A stretch of 64,000 nucleotides of DNA from Phytohabitans flavus (GCF_011764545.1 NZ_AP022870.1:7694001-7758000), one strand, 5' to 3'. Counted from the first letter of the stretch, positions 17,554 to 26,839 are shown. A program made the numbers and translations. The notes: a model not told the origin generated them from the letters alone.

Positions 17554-18525
17554 ATGACCGTCGTGAGGCAACTGAGAGCACCTGAGGCGGTCACAGAGCC
17601 GCCCGACGACCTCGCCGCGATCGAGGTCCGCGACCTCCGTATGCGGTATGGGACCAACGATGTACTCAAGGGCGTCTCCTTCACCGCCAAGCGCGGTGAG
17701 GTGCTGGCGCTGCTAGGGCCAAACGGGGCAGGAAAGACCACCACGATCGAGATCCTGGAAGGCTTCCGGATGCGGTCGGCGGGTGACGTGCGGGTGCTCG
17801 GCGTCGACCCTGCTCAGGGCGACGAGCGGTGGCGGGCCCGGCTCGGCGTGGTGCTCCAGTCCTGGCGCGACCACGGCAAGTGGCAGGTGCGCGAGCTGCT
17901 CGCCCATTTCGGGCTCTACTACACGGCGTACTCCACTCCCCAGATCAGCCGCCCGTGGGATGTCGACGACCTGATCGACGCGGTCGGCCTGACCCCACAC
18001 GCGGCCAAGCGGGTCGGCCAGCTCTCCGGTGGCCAGCGACGCCGCCTCGACGTGGCGATCGGCATCGTCGGCCGCCCCGAGCTGCTCTTCCTCGACGAGC
18101 CGACGGCCGGCTTCGACCCGGAGGCCCGCCGCGAGTTTCACGATCTCGTGCACCGGCTCTCGGACATCGACGACACCACGATCCTGCTGACCACGCACGA
18201 CCTGGACGAGGCGGAAAAGCTCGCCAGCCGCATCCTCATCCTGGCCGGCGGCGAGATCGTCGCGGACGGCTCGCCTGACCAGCTCTCCCGCCGTGTCGCC
18301 GCCGACGCCGAGGTGCGGTGGAGCCGCGACGGCGACAGGTTCGTCCACTCCACCAGCGACGCCACCGCGTTCGTGCGGCAGCTCTTCCAGCAGTACGGCG
18401 AGGAAATCGCCGATCTCGAGGTCCGCCGCGCCAGCCTGGAGGACACCTACATGGCCTTCGTCCGGGAGTACGAGTCGGGGCGCGGCGCGTCGGCCCTGCG
18501 CGCATTCGAGGAGGTCACGAAATGA
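17554..18525 (+). CDS. ABC transporter ATP-binding protein (DrrA-like exporter)
   Basis: 323 residues. Walker A is GPNGAGKTT (about residues 55-63), with the signature LSGGQRRRLDVA, Walker B LLFLDEPTAGFDPEAR and the H-loop LLTTHDLDEA. The C-terminal extension (VRWSRDGDRFVHSTSDATAF) resembles the DrrA/CcmA drug-exporter group. GGGGGAT precedes ATG 17554. It overlaps the permease gene by 4 bp (ATGA), forming one exporter. Confidence 0.92.
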   Translation: MTVVRQLRAPEAVTEPPDDLAAIEVRDLRMRYGTNDVLKGVSFTAKRGEVLALLGPNGAGKTTTIEILEGFRMRSAGDVRVLGVDPAQGDERWRARLGVVLQSWRDHGKWQVRELLAHFGLYYTAYSTPQISRPWDVDDLIDAVGLTPHAAKRVGQLSGGQRRRLDVAIGIVGRPELLFLDEPTAGFDPEARREFHDLVHRLSDIDDTTILLTTHDLDEAEKLASRILILAGGEIVADGSPDQLSRRVAADAEVRWSRDGDRFVHSTSDATAFVRQLFQQYGEEIADLEVRRASLEDTYMAFVREYESGRGASALRAFEEVTK

Positions 18526-19403
18526 GCGTCGTCCCCACGGCCCTCTCGCTCGGCCGGCCGGCGATGCGCGCGGCGCGCGCCGGCCTGGCCCGAGGCCGCA
18601 TCGAGCTGCGGCAGACGTTCACCAACGCGCAGGACCTGTGGAACTATCTCCTTCCCGCGGTCCTGCTGCTGGTGGTCCTCTTCTTCATGCGCAACGCGAC
18701 GGTGCCGGGCACGAGCTTCTCGCTCGGCTCGCGCACGATGCCGAGTGCGTTGGGTATGAACATCGCGTTCGGCGGCCTGGTCACGATGGCCATGGCACTG
18801 AGCGTCGACCGCGAGGACGGCACGCTGCTGCGCGCCAAGGCGATCCCGAACGGGATGGTCGGCTACCTGATCGGCAAGATCACGCTGGTCGCCGGGATGG
18901 GCCTGTTCAGCTTCGCCATGCAGCTCATCCCGGGTCTGCTCCTCCTGGACGGCCTCTCTCTGAGCGGTACGTCAAACTGGCTCACCCTGATCTGGGTGGT
19001 GCTCCTCGGCATGGTCGCCACGATGCCGATCGGCGCGATCTTCGGCTCGCTGGTCACCAACCCCCGCAACATGGGCATGGTCATGCTGCCGCTGATGGCC
19101 CTGATCGCTACGTCGGGCATCTTCTATCCGATCACAAACTTCCCGGTGTGGCTCCAGTGGATCGCCCAGGTCTTCCCCATCTACTGGCTGGGGCTGGGTA
19201 TGCGATCCGCGATGTTGCCCGACGACTTGGCCGCCGTCGAGATCGGCGAGTCGTGGCGTCACCTGGAGACCGTCGGTGTGTTGGGCGTCTGGGCCATCAT
19301 CGGGCTCGTTATAGCGCCGATAGTGTTGCGCCGCATGGCCCGCCGCGAGTCCGGTTCCCGAATGGCGGAGCGCCGGGAGAAGGCAATGCAGCGGATCAAC
19401 TGA
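18522..19403 (+). CDS. ABC-2 type transporter permease
   Basis: 293 residues with about six membrane helices (for example LLPAVLLLVVLFFMR and LTLIWVVLLGMVATMPIGAI), and the SGIFYPITNFPVWLQWIAQV stretch typical of ABC-2 (DrrB/YadH) permeases. Start ATG 18522 overlaps the ATPase stop. It probably exports a drug, lipid or peptide; the substrate is not deducible. Confidence 0.9.
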   Translation: MSVVPTALSLGRPAMRAARAGLARGRIELRQTFTNAQDLWNYLLPAVLLLVVLFFMRNATVPGTSFSLGSRTMPSALGMNIAFGGLVTMAMALSVDREDGTLLRAKAIPNGMVGYLIGKITLVAGMGLFSFAMQLIPGLLLLDGLSLSGTSNWLTLIWVVLLGMVATMPIGAIFGSLVTNPRNMGMVMLPLMALIATSGIFYPITNFPVWLQWIAQVFPIYWLGLGMRSAMLPDDLAAVEIGESWRHLETVGVLGVWAIIGLVIAPIVLRRMARRESGSRMAERREKAMQRIN

Positions 19404-19415
19404 GGGACGACGCGG

Positions 19416-19667
19416 ATGAGTGAGGTTATCTACAACCGCATCGCCATGCTGCGCGTCGAGCGGGGCATCTCCCGCCGTGAGCTGGCGGAGGCGCTGGGCG
19501 TGCACTACCAGACGGTCGGCTATCTCGAACGCGGCGAGTTCAGCCCCAGCCTGCATCTGGCGCTGCGCCTGTCCCGCTACTTCGAGGTACCGGTGGAGGT
19601 GCTCTTTTCCATCGATCCGTTCCCCCGGATCGGCGCCTCGACCTCGGACGCTCAACGCTCGGCGTAG
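19416..19667 (+). CDS. Small Xre-family (HTH_3) regulator
   Basis: 83 residues, nearly all helix-turn-helix: YNRIAMLRVERGISRRELAE, ALGVHYQTVGYLERGEFSPS and LALRLSRYFEVPVEVLFSID. It is the third gene of the exporter operon, 12 bp after the permease, with GAGGGACG upstream of ATG 19416. It may bind the palindrome at 17500 and control its own operon. Confidence 0.85.
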   Translation: MSEVIYNRIAMLRVERGISRRELAEALGVHYQTVGYLERGEFSPSLHLALRLSRYFEVPVEVLFSIDPFPRIGASTSDAQRSA

Positions 19668-19743
19668 CCTGCGGGCCTTGAAAGGTTGAGCGCCGGACAC
19701 GGTGTCGGTCGTGGGACGCGGGCGGAACACCTAGGATCGCTCC

Positions 19744-22125
19744 GTGACTTCAGATCTGTCCTCGGCGCCTGCGCGGGTCTCGACGACCCAGCGGATCGCC
19801 GACGAGCTCGGTGTGCGGGAGCGGCAGGTGGCGGCGGCGGTCGACCTGCTCGACGGTGGGGCGACGGTGCCATTCGTCGCCCGCTACCGCAAGGAGGCCA
19901 CAGGCGCGCTCGACGACGCGCAGCTCCGCACGCTTGAGGAGCGGCTGCGCTACTTGCGCGAGATGGACGAGCGGCGGGCCGCGATCCTGGAGTCGATCCG
20001 CAGCCAGGGCAAGCTGGACGAGGCGCTTGAGGCGCAGATCATGGCCGCCGATTCCAAGGCGCGGCTGGAGGACATCTACCTGCCGTACAAGCCGAAGCGG
20101 CGGACGAAGGCGATGATCGCGCGCGAGGCCGGGCTGGAGCCGCTGGCCGAGCTGCTGCTCGGCGACCCGACGCAGGAGCCGCTCGGCGTGGCGGCCGGAT
20201 ACGCCGACCCGGAAAAGGGTGTGGCGGACGCGGCGGCGGCTCTCGAAGGGGCACGCCACATCCTGGTGGAGAAGTTCGCCGAGGACGCCGACCTCATCGG
20301 CGGGCTCCGCGAGCAGATGTGGTCGCGTGGCCGGCTGGTCGCCAAGGTGCGAGACGGAAAGCAGGACGACGGAGCGAAGTTCGCCGACTACTTCGACTTC
20401 GCCGAGCCGTTCGCGAAGCTGCCGTCGCATCGGATCCTGGCCATGTTCCGCGGTGAGAAGGAGGAGGTCCTCGACCTCACGCCCGAGCCCGAGGACCAGG
20501 ACGAGCCCAACTCGTACGAGCCGCGGATCGCCGGGCACTTCGGCATCTCCGACAAGGGGCGGCCGGCCGACCGGTGGCTGCTCGACACCGTGCGTTCCGC
20601 GTGGCGTACCCGGATCCTGATCCACCTGGATGCCAATATCCGCAGCCGGCTGTGGCAGGCGGCGGAGGAGGAGGCCGTCCGGGTCTTCGCCGCCAACCTG
20701 CGTGACCTGCTGCTGGCCGCGCCCGCCGGCACCCGCCCGACGATGGGGCTCGACCCCGGCTTCCGTACCGGTGTGAAGGTCGCCGTGGTGGACGCGACGG
20801 GCAAGGTGGTCGCCACCGAGACGATCCACCCGCACGTGCCGGCGCACCGCTGGGACGAGTCGATCGCCACGCTGGCCAAGCTGGCCGCCGCGCACAAGGT
20901 CGAGCTTGTCGCGATCGGCAACGGCACGGCGTCGCGGGAGACCGACAAGCTGGCCGGCGATCTGATGACGCGCCACCCCGAGCTGAAGCTGACGAAGGTC
21001 ATGGTCTCCGAGGCGGGGGCGTCGGTCTACTCCGCGTCCGCGTTCGCGTCGCAGGAGCTGCCCGAACTCAACGTCTCGCTGCGTGGCGCGGTCTCGATCG
21101 CCCGGCGACTCCAGGACCCGCTGGCCGAGCTCGTGAAGATCGATCCGAAGTCGATCGGCGTGGGGCAGTACCAGCACGACCTCTCCGAGGTGAAGCTCTC
21201 CCGCTCGCTCGACGCGGTGGTGGAAGACTGCGTCAACGCGGTGGGAGTCGATGTCAACACCGCCTCCGCACCGCTGCTGACCAGGGTCTCCGGCATCGGC
21301 GAGGGGCTGGCCGCGAGCATCGTGATGCACCGCGACGGCAACGGGCCGTTCCGCAGCCGGAAGGCGCTCAAGGACGTGCCACGGCTCGGGCCGAAGGCCT
21401 TCGAGCAGTGCGCCGGCTTCCTGCGCATCCCCGGTGGCGAGGATCCGCTCGACACGTCCAGCGTGCACCCGGAGGCGTACCCGGTGGTCCGGCGCATCCT
21501 GTCCGCGACGGGGAGTGACCTGCCTACGCTGATCGGTAACGGCTCGGTGCTCCGCACCCTCAAGCCGGTCGAGTTCGTGGACGACATGTTCGGTCTGCCC
21601 ACCGTGACCGACATCCTCAAGGAGCTGGAGAAGCCGGGCCGTGACCCGCGGCCGGCGTTCAAGACGGCCTCCTTCGCCGACGGGGTGGAGAAGCTCGCCG
21701 ACCTCCAGCCGGGGATGGTGCTGGAGGGCGTGGTGACAAACGTGGCGGCGTTCGGGGCGTTCGTCGACGTGGGCGTGCACCAGGACGGGCTGGTACACGT
21801 GTCGGCGATGTCCAAGACGTTCGTCAAAGACCCGCGTGACGTGGTGAAGCCGGGCGACATCGTCCGGGTGAAGGTGCTCGACGTCGACGTGCCACGGAAG
21901 CGGATCTCACTGACGCTCCGCCTGGACGACGAGGGCGGCTCGGACAAGGGGAAGGCCGCGGGCAATGCCGCCGACAGCGGCCAGGGGCGCCGCGAGCGGC
22001 CGGCCAGGCAGGGCGGCAAACGCCCAGCTCAGCCGGCCCGGCAGCCGGAGGGTGCGATGGCCGACGCGCTGCGCCGCGCCGGGCTCGGCAAGGGATTAGG
22101 TGGCCCCCGCAAAACCGGCCAGTAG
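19744..22125 (+). CDS. tex: Tex-family S1 RNA-binding protein
   Basis: 793 residues with the Tex architecture: N-terminal helical domain (YRKEATGALDDAQLRTLEER), YqgF/RNase H-like core (MGLDPGFRTGVKVAVVDATG), helix-hairpin-helix (RVSGIGEGLAASIVMHRDGN) and an S1 domain from about residue 655 (MVLEGVVTNVAAFGAFVDVG). A basic tail follows. It starts at GTG 19744. Tex proteins bind nucleic acids and affect transcription. A single-gene unit. Confidence 0.94.
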   Translation: MTSDLSSAPARVSTTQRIADELGVRERQVAAAVDLLDGGATVPFVARYRKEATGALDDAQLRTLEERLRYLREMDERRAAILESIRSQGKLDEALEAQIMAADSKARLEDIYLPYKPKRRTKAMIAREAGLEPLAELLLGDPTQEPLGVAAGYADPEKGVADAAAALEGARHILVEKFAEDADLIGGLREQMWSRGRLVAKVRDGKQDDGAKFADYFDFAEPFAKLPSHRILAMFRGEKEEVLDLTPEPEDQDEPNSYEPRIAGHFGISDKGRPADRWLLDTVRSAWRTRILIHLDANIRSRLWQAAEEEAVRVFAANLRDLLLAAPAGTRPTMGLDPGFRTGVKVAVVDATGKVVATETIHPHVPAHRWDESIATLAKLAAAHKVELVAIGNGTASRETDKLAGDLMTRHPELKLTKVMVSEAGASVYSASAFASQELPELNVSLRGAVSIARRLQDPLAELVKIDPKSIGVGQYQHDLSEVKLSRSLDAVVEDCVNAVGVDVNTASAPLLTRVSGIGEGLAASIVMHRDGNGPFRSRKALKDVPRLGPKAFEQCAGFLRIPGGEDPLDTSSVHPEAYPVVRRILSATGSDLPTLIGNGSVLRTLKPVEFVDDMFGLPTVTDILKELEKPGRDPRPAFKTASFADGVEKLADLQPGMVLEGVVTNVAAFGAFVDVGVHQDGLVHVSAMSKTFVKDPRDVVKPGDIVRVKVLDVDVPRKRISLTLRLDDEGGSDKGKAAGNAADSGQGRRERPARQGGKRPAQPARQPEGAMADALRRAGLGKGLGGPRKTGQ

Positions 22126-22259
22126 ACACGAGATAGTTTCTGTTATCGCAAAGCGCGCACCGCATCTCCTAGACGCAGGGGGCGGGCGTGCCGGCCCGGT
22201 CGTGCCGATGACCGTGAGGTGAGGGTTTCAGTGACCGTGTTCGCGTCGGGCGGCCGCGC

Positions 22260-22808
22260 ATGACGTCGGGGCTGACCGCGGGACGTCACCGGGGCGAGGG
22301 CAACGAGGACGCCCTGGTCCGCGAGCTGTACGAGGAGCACGCCGCACCCTTGCTGAGGTTCGTCCTCCAGCTTGTCGCGGGAGACCGTCAGCGCGCGGAG
22401 GACATCGTGCAGGAGACGCTCCTGCGCGGCTGGCGTAACGCGCACCGGCTCGGTGCCCAGGGGCAGGTCTCCCTGCGCCCATGGCTGGTGACAGTGGCCC
22501 GGCGGATCGCGATCGACGAGCACCGCAGCCAGAGCGCGCGGCCCGCCGAGGCGTACGGCGTGGACCTGGAAAACGTCTCCGAGCCGGACGAGAGCGACCA
22601 GGTGCTACGCCGGATGACCGTCGCCGATGCGCTGCGTACGCTCAGCCCACCGCACCAGGAGATGCTGCTGGAGACGTACTTCAAGGGGCGCACGGTGGCC
22701 GAGGCGGCGGAGGCGCTCGGCCTGCCGCTCGGCACCGCGAAGTCCCGCGTCTACTACGCGCTGCGCGGCCTCCGCAGCGCACTCGAAAAGCGCGGCGTCA
22801 CCGGGTAG
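22260..22808 (+). CDS. ECF sigma factor (sigma-70 family)
   Basis: 182 residues. Region 2 is seen in ELYEEHAAPLLRFVLQLVAG and AEDIVQETLLRGWRNAHRL; region 4 in ALRTLSPPHQEMLLETYFKG and VAEAAEALGLPLGTAKSRVY. No anti-sigma gene follows; a kelch lipoprotein gene converges on it. No clear ribosome site precedes ATG 22260, so the start is uncertain. Its last codons are duplicated in tandem just after the stop. Confidence 0.88.
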   Translation: MTSGLTAGRHRGEGNEDALVRELYEEHAAPLLRFVLQLVAGDRQRAEDIVQETLLRGWRNAHRLGAQGQVSLRPWLVTVARRIAIDEHRSQSARPAEAYGVDLENVSEPDESDQVLRRMTVADALRTLSPPHQEMLLETYFKGRTVAEAAEALGLPLGTAKSRVYYALRGLRSALEKRGVTG

Positions 22809-22847
22809 CAGCACCCTCGAAAAGCGCGGCGTGACCGGCTAGCAGGG
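22782..22847 (+). repeat. 33-bp tandem duplication of the sigma-factor 3' end
   Basis: Two copies with a 33-bp period (22782-22814 and 22815-22847) match at about 29 of 33 positions. Each copy encodes LEKRGVTG plus TAG, so the second lies outside the gene after the first stop. The second copy also reaches the end of the convergent kelch gene. Confidence 0.85.
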
Positions 22848-23836
22848 CCCGAGTGGGGCCAAGTCGATCGATTCGGTTGAGTCGGCGACGTGCAGGCCGG
22901 GCTTCGGGCCGCCGGCGAAGGTGTACAGCGTCGTGCCCATCGCGACCACGCCGAGTCCGTGGCGGGGCGTGAGCATCGGCGGGAGCGAGGACCAGGTGCC
23001 GGCCTTCACATCGAAGGCTTCCGCCTCCTCGAACGTCGCGTCCGCCTCACCGCCGACCGCGACCACCTGCCCGGAGCAGGTCGCCGCCGCGGCCAGCCCA
23101 CCCCGCCGGGTGGGCAGGTCGGGCAGCACGGTCCACTGGTTGGTGGTGGGGTCGAAGGACTCGAACGCGGTGAAGTTGCCCTGGCCACCGGCCCGTCCGC
23201 CGACTGTGTAGATCTTCCCGCCGAAGCCGGCGCCGCCGAGGTGCTCGCGGGGGTGGGTGGGCCGGGAGCGTTGGTCCAGATGTCGCTCGCCGGGTCGTAC
23301 ACGAGCATCTGGCGGGCCAGGCCACCCGCGTTGAGGCCACCCGCCACGTACACCTTGCCGCTCTGCGCCACGGCCGTGCCCGCCGCCCGCTCCTGGGGCA
23401 GTTGCGCGATCGGTCGCCACGCGCCGCCCTCCAGCTTGAACGCGTCCTTGCCCGGGTCGCCGTTCGCCAGGAAGCCGCCGAAGACATACACCTCGTTGTC
23501 GACGGTCGCCGCCATCGGGTGGTTGACCGCCACCGGCAGGTCCGGACCCGACTCCCACCTACTGGTCGCCGTATCGAAGATCTCCACGGTCGCGACCGTC
23601 CCGCCGTCGGCCCGGAAGCCACCCACCACGTACACCCGGGACCCGGTGGTCGCGGCCGCGACCTCGGTGCGGGCCGAGGGGCCGGCGGCGAGGCGCTGCC
23701 AGGTCACGGCCTCGGTCACGCTCGGCGCCGGGGTCCCCGGGCCTGATTCCTCGGTACGCGGCTCGTCCGTCGAACCAGTGCACGACGAGGCCGCGAGGAG
23801 GGTGGCGAGGAGCAGACTGGGGTACCGCAGTCGCAT
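22839..23836 (-). CDS. Kelch-repeat lipoprotein (frame broken once)
   Basis: A secreted, lipid-anchored beta-propeller. The lipobox LLAASSC follows a short basic start at ATG 23836. At least five kelch blocks are seen (SRVYVVGGFRADGGTVATVE, NEVYVFGGFLANGD, GKVYVAGGLNAGGL, GKIYTVGGRAGGQG, GQVVAVGGEADATF). The frame changes in the GGGGG run at 23249-23253; one extra base joins PGPPTP to REHLGGAGFGGK. The corrected product is about 332 residues. Function is unknown; kelch propellers usually bind proteins or glycans. Confidence 0.82.
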
Positions 23837-23855
23837 CGCCCAAGGGTGTGCGATC

Positions 23856-24497
23856 GTGCACCTCATGCGCAAGTACGTCGTGATGGGTGTGCAGGGCAGC
23901 GGCAAGGGCACCCAGGCCACGCTGCTCTGCAAGGAGTACGACCTCGTGCACATCAACGTCGGCGACATCTTCAGGTGGCATGTGCAAAACCACACCAAGC
24001 TCGGTGCCCAGGTCCGGCGCACGATGGCGACCGGGGAGCTGATCGGCGACGACCAGGTCGAGAGCGTGGTGAAGGAGCGCCTTCACCAGCACGACTGGAA
24101 TTACGGCTTCGTCATCGACGGCTTCCCGCGCAACGGGCGGCAGGCGGAGTTCTTCCTGGAGAGCTTCGACATCGACGGCGTCATCCACCTCGATCTGCCC
24201 GACGAGGAGGTACACCGCCGCGTGCTGAACCGGCGGCTCTGCTCCCGCTGCGGCATGGACTACAACCTCATCGCCGACCGGCCCGAGGTTGAGGGCAAGT
24301 GCGACGTGTGCGGTGGCGAGCTCGTCACCCGCGCGGACGACACGCCCGAGGCGCTGTCGGCGCGGCTGCGGGAGTACCACACCAAGACCAAGCCGGTGCT
24401 CGACATCTTCCGCCGGAAGGAGTACGTGGTGTCGGTCGACGCCCGTCCCGACGTGGACACCGTCCAGCACGACATCCGCCAGAAGCTCGGCCTCTGA
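23856..24497 (+). CDS. Adenylate kinase-like nucleoside monophosphate kinase with zinc-type lid
   Basis: About 213 residues. The P-loop is GVQGSGKGTQAT, followed by HINVGDIFRWH, GFVIDGFPRN and the lid. Counting from ATG 23865, the lid contains C126, C129, C146 and C149 (CSRC and CDVC), the zinc-binding form of adenylate kinase. The gene lies outside any ribosomal-protein operon, where actinobacterial adk normally sits, so it may be a second enzyme. GTG 23856 has AAGGG at suitable distance; ATG 23865 is the alternative. It overlaps the next gene by one base. Confidence 0.85.
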   Translation: MHLMRKYVVMGVQGSGKGTQATLLCKEYDLVHINVGDIFRWHVQNHTKLGAQVRRTMATGELIGDDQVESVVKERLHQHDWNYGFVIDGFPRNGRQAEFFLESFDIDGVIHLDLPDEEVHRRVLNRRLCSRCGMDYNLIADRPEVEGKCDVCGGELVTRADDTPEALSARLREYHTKTKPVLDIFRRKEYVVSVDARPDVDTVQHDIRQKLGL

Positions 24498-25465
24498 TGC
24501 GCGTCGCGAGGCTGCACGGCGTCGGGGACATCCGCGTATCCGAGGAGCCCACACCGGCGCCCGGTCCGGACGAGAGCCTGGTCCGGGTGACCGCGGTCGG
24601 GCTCTGCGGCTCGGACCTGCACTGGTACACCGAGGCCGGCATCGGCGACGCCCGCCTCGACAAGCCACTGGCGGTCGGGCACGAGATGGCCGGCGTGATC
24701 GAGGGCGGGCCGCGGCACGGCGAGCGGGTGGCGATCGACCCGGCCATCCCGTGCGAGCGTTGCGACATGTGCCTGCGCGGCCACCCCAACCTCTGCCCCT
24801 CGGTGCGCTTTGCCGGCCACGGCGCGCTCGACGGCGGCCTGCGCGAGTACATGGCCTGGCCGACCGCGCGCCTGCACCCGTTGCCGGACGCGCTTTCCGA
24901 CGCCGACGGCGCGATGCTGGAGCCGCTCGGCGTCGCCCTGCACTCGCTCGACCTCGGCCACCTGCGGCTGGGCATGACCGTCGGGGTCTTCGGCTGCGGG
25001 CCGATCGGCCTGCTGCTGGTGCAGCTCGTCCAGCTGATGGGCGCGCGGGCCGTGTACGCCACCGAGCCGCTGGCGCACCGCCAGCGGGCGGCCGAGGCGT
25101 ATGGCGCGTTGATTGTGGACGATCCGGCTGGGCTCGACGTCGACGTGGCATTCGAGGTGGCCGGCACCGACCCGGCGGTCGAAACGGCAATGGTGGCCGC
25201 CGCCCCGGGTGCCCGGGTCGTGCTGGTCGGGATCCCGGACGGCGACAGCACGACGTTTCCCGCCTCGGTGGCGCGCCGCAAGGGACTCACCATCGCGATG
25301 GTGCGGCGGATGAAGGACACGTACCCGCGCGCGATCGACCTCGTGCACCGGGGCTTCGTGGATGTCTCCACTGTGGTCAGTGACCGCTATCCGCTGGACG
25401 CGGCGGCGGACGCCTTCGAGAGCGCGGTCGCCCGCAAGGGGCTCAAGGTCGTGGTCGAGCCGTGA
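24497..25465 (+). CDS. Zinc-dependent medium-chain dehydrogenase (sorbitol/threonine dehydrogenase-like)
   Basis: 322 residues. Catalytic zinc ligands are seen in GLCGSDLHWY and VGHEMAGVI, and the structural zinc Cys cluster in CERCDMCLRGHPNLC. The nucleotide-binding loop is GVFGCGPIGLLLVQ. It probably oxidises a polyol or sugar alcohol with NAD(P). ATG 24497 overlaps the kinase stop (TGATG), and its stop overlaps the next start, so the three genes form one unit. Confidence 0.9.
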   Translation: MRVARLHGVGDIRVSEEPTPAPGPDESLVRVTAVGLCGSDLHWYTEAGIGDARLDKPLAVGHEMAGVIEGGPRHGERVAIDPAIPCERCDMCLRGHPNLCPSVRFAGHGALDGGLREYMAWPTARLHPLPDALSDADGAMLEPLGVALHSLDLGHLRLGMTVGVFGCGPIGLLLVQLVQLMGARAVYATEPLAHRQRAAEAYGALIVDDPAGLDVDVAFEVAGTDPAVETAMVAAAPGARVVLVGIPDGDSTTFPASVARRKGLTIAMVRRMKDTYPRAIDLVHRGFVDVSTVVSDRYPLDAAADAFESAVARKGLKVVVEP

Positions 25466-25931
25466 GCACCTCGCCGGCGCTACAGGCGCTCGACAACTCC
25501 GGTGTCGCCTATCGGATCATCGAGCACGGTCCGGTGCGCAGCCTGAGCGAGGCCGCCGAGGCCAGGGGCGTCGAGGTCCCCGACGTGGTGAAGACCATCG
25601 TGGTGCGCCGGGCAATGACGACTTCCTCTTCGTACTCGTGCCCGGCGACCGGGTCATCTCCTGGCCCAAGCTGCGCACACTGCTCGGCGTGAGCCGACTG
25701 TCCATGCCGGACGCCGCGTCGGCCAAGGCGGCGACCGGGTACGAGCGGGGCACCATCACCCCCTTTGGCTCGACCACGAGCTGGCCGGTCATCGCGGACG
25801 AGCGGGTGCGCGGCCGCGAGATCACGCTCGGCGCGGGCGAGCACGGCGTGGCGGTCGCCGTGGACGCGGATGCCGCTCTCGCCGCGCTGGACGGCACGTA
25901 CGCCGACGTCACCGACCCCGAGGCGCCGTAA
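25462..25931 (+). CDS. YbaK/ProX-type aminoacyl-tRNA deacylase (frame broken once)
   Basis: A cytosolic protein of the YbaK/EbsC family, which hydrolyses mischarged aminoacyl-tRNAs. The N-terminal part (SGVAYRIIEHGPVRSLSEAA, VVKTIVV) and C-terminal part (FLFVLVPGDRVISWPKLRTL, ATGYERGTITPFG) lie in two frames. Adding one G to the GGG at 25610-25612 joins them as VRRGNDDFLF, about 156 residues, the usual size. GTG 25462 overlaps the preceding stop (GTGA). Confidence 0.82.
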
Positions 25932-25941
25932 CGCCGATTCT

Positions 25942-25967
25942 GTACGCTTGTACATGTACGGGCGTAC
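25942..25967. promoter_or_regulatory. TetR-type operator before the SMR gene
   Basis: A 26-bp dyad: outer arms GTACGC (25942-25947) and GCGTAC (25962-25967), and a central perfect GTACATGTAC (25950-25959). Only the two dinucleotides between are unpaired. It lies 15 bp before the SMR start and is presumably bound by the TetR protein encoded in the same operon. Confidence 0.7.
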
Positions 25968-25982
25968 CAGATGGAGGCGATG

Positions 25983-26306
25983 ATGGCGTTTGTCTTTCTC
26001 GGGCTGGCCATCGCGGCCGAGGTCTTGGGGACCAGCCTGATCAAGAGCACCGAAGGATTCACCAAGCTGTGGCCGACCCTGGCGAGCCTGAGCGCCTACG
26101 CGGTCTCGTTCCTCACGCTGTCGATGGCTATCCAGCGGGGCTTGCAGGTCGGCGTCGGGTACGCGATCTGGTCCGGCCTCGGTACGACGCTGATCGTCAT
26201 CATCGGCGCGCTCTTCCTCAGCGAGCCGATCACGCTCGCCAAGGTGGTCGGGGTGGCGCTGGTGGTCGCCGGTGTCGTCGTCCTCAACCTGGGCGGCGTC
26301 CATTGA
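25983..26306 (+). CDS. Small multidrug resistance (SMR/EmrE-family) transporter
   Basis: 107 residues, four membrane helices, the exact SMR size. The essential Glu lies in the first helix (LGLAIAAEVLGTSLIKSTEG); the later GVGYAIWSGLGTTLIVIIGA stretch is diagnostic. It exports cationic drugs by proton exchange. GGAGG precedes the adjoining ATG codons at 25980 and 25983; I use 25983. It overlaps the TetR gene by 4 bp. Confidence 0.93.
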   Translation: MAFVFLGLAIAAEVLGTSLIKSTEGFTKLWPTLASLSAYAVSFLTLSMAIQRGLQVGVGYAIWSGLGTTLIVIIGALFLSEPITLAKVVGVALVVAGVVVLNLGGVH

Positions 26307-26839
26307 CCAAGCGTGACCCCGAAGGCCGGCGGCGAAAGATCGTCGAGGCGGCTGGGCAGCTCATCGCCGAGGTGGGCGTGGCCGGGCTGACCCATCGGCT
26401 GGTGGCCGCGCGGGCCGGTGTGCCGCTGGGCGCGACCACGTACTACTTCACCAGCCTCGACGACCTGTCCGCCGCGGCCCTCCGGCACCTGACCGAGCAG
26501 ACCACGGCGGAGCTGGACGCCTGGGCTGCCGCCCTGGACACCAGCGCCGACGTGCCGGCGACGCTGGCCGGGCTGATGGCGGACTACCTGACCGACCGGG
26601 GGCAGGCGCTGCTGGACACCGAGCTGTACGTCGCCGCCGCGCGCCGGCCGGAGCTGCGCCCGCTGGCAAAGGAGTGGGGTGACAGGCTGACGGGCATCAT
26701 CGCCGCGCGCGCCGACCCGGCTGCCGCGCGAGCCGCGGTCGTCTTTCTCGACGGGGTGCTCGTGCACGCGCTGGCCCGGGACGAGCCGCTCGACCTGCCC
26801 GAACTCACCGCTTCGCTCAGCAAGCTGCTGTCAGGCTAG
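26303..26839 (+). CDS. TetR-family repressor of the SMR operon
   Basis: 178 residues starting at TTG 26303, whose last bases overlap the SMR stop (TTGA). The helix-turn-helix is GVAGLTHRLVAARAGVPLGA followed by TTYYFTSLDDL. The ligand domain belongs to the TetR_C group. Cotranscription with the efflux gene and the dyad at 25942 suggest autoregulated drug-inducible control. Its end overlaps the convergent fgd end by 9 bp. Confidence 0.88.
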   Translation: MTKRDPEGRRRKIVEAAGQLIAEVGVAGLTHRLVAARAGVPLGATTYYFTSLDDLSAAALRHLTEQTTAELDAWAAALDTSADVPATLAGLMADYLTDRGQALLDTELYVAAARRPELRPLAKEWGDRLTGIIAARADPAAARAAVVFLDGVLVHALARDEPLDLPELTASLSKLLSG

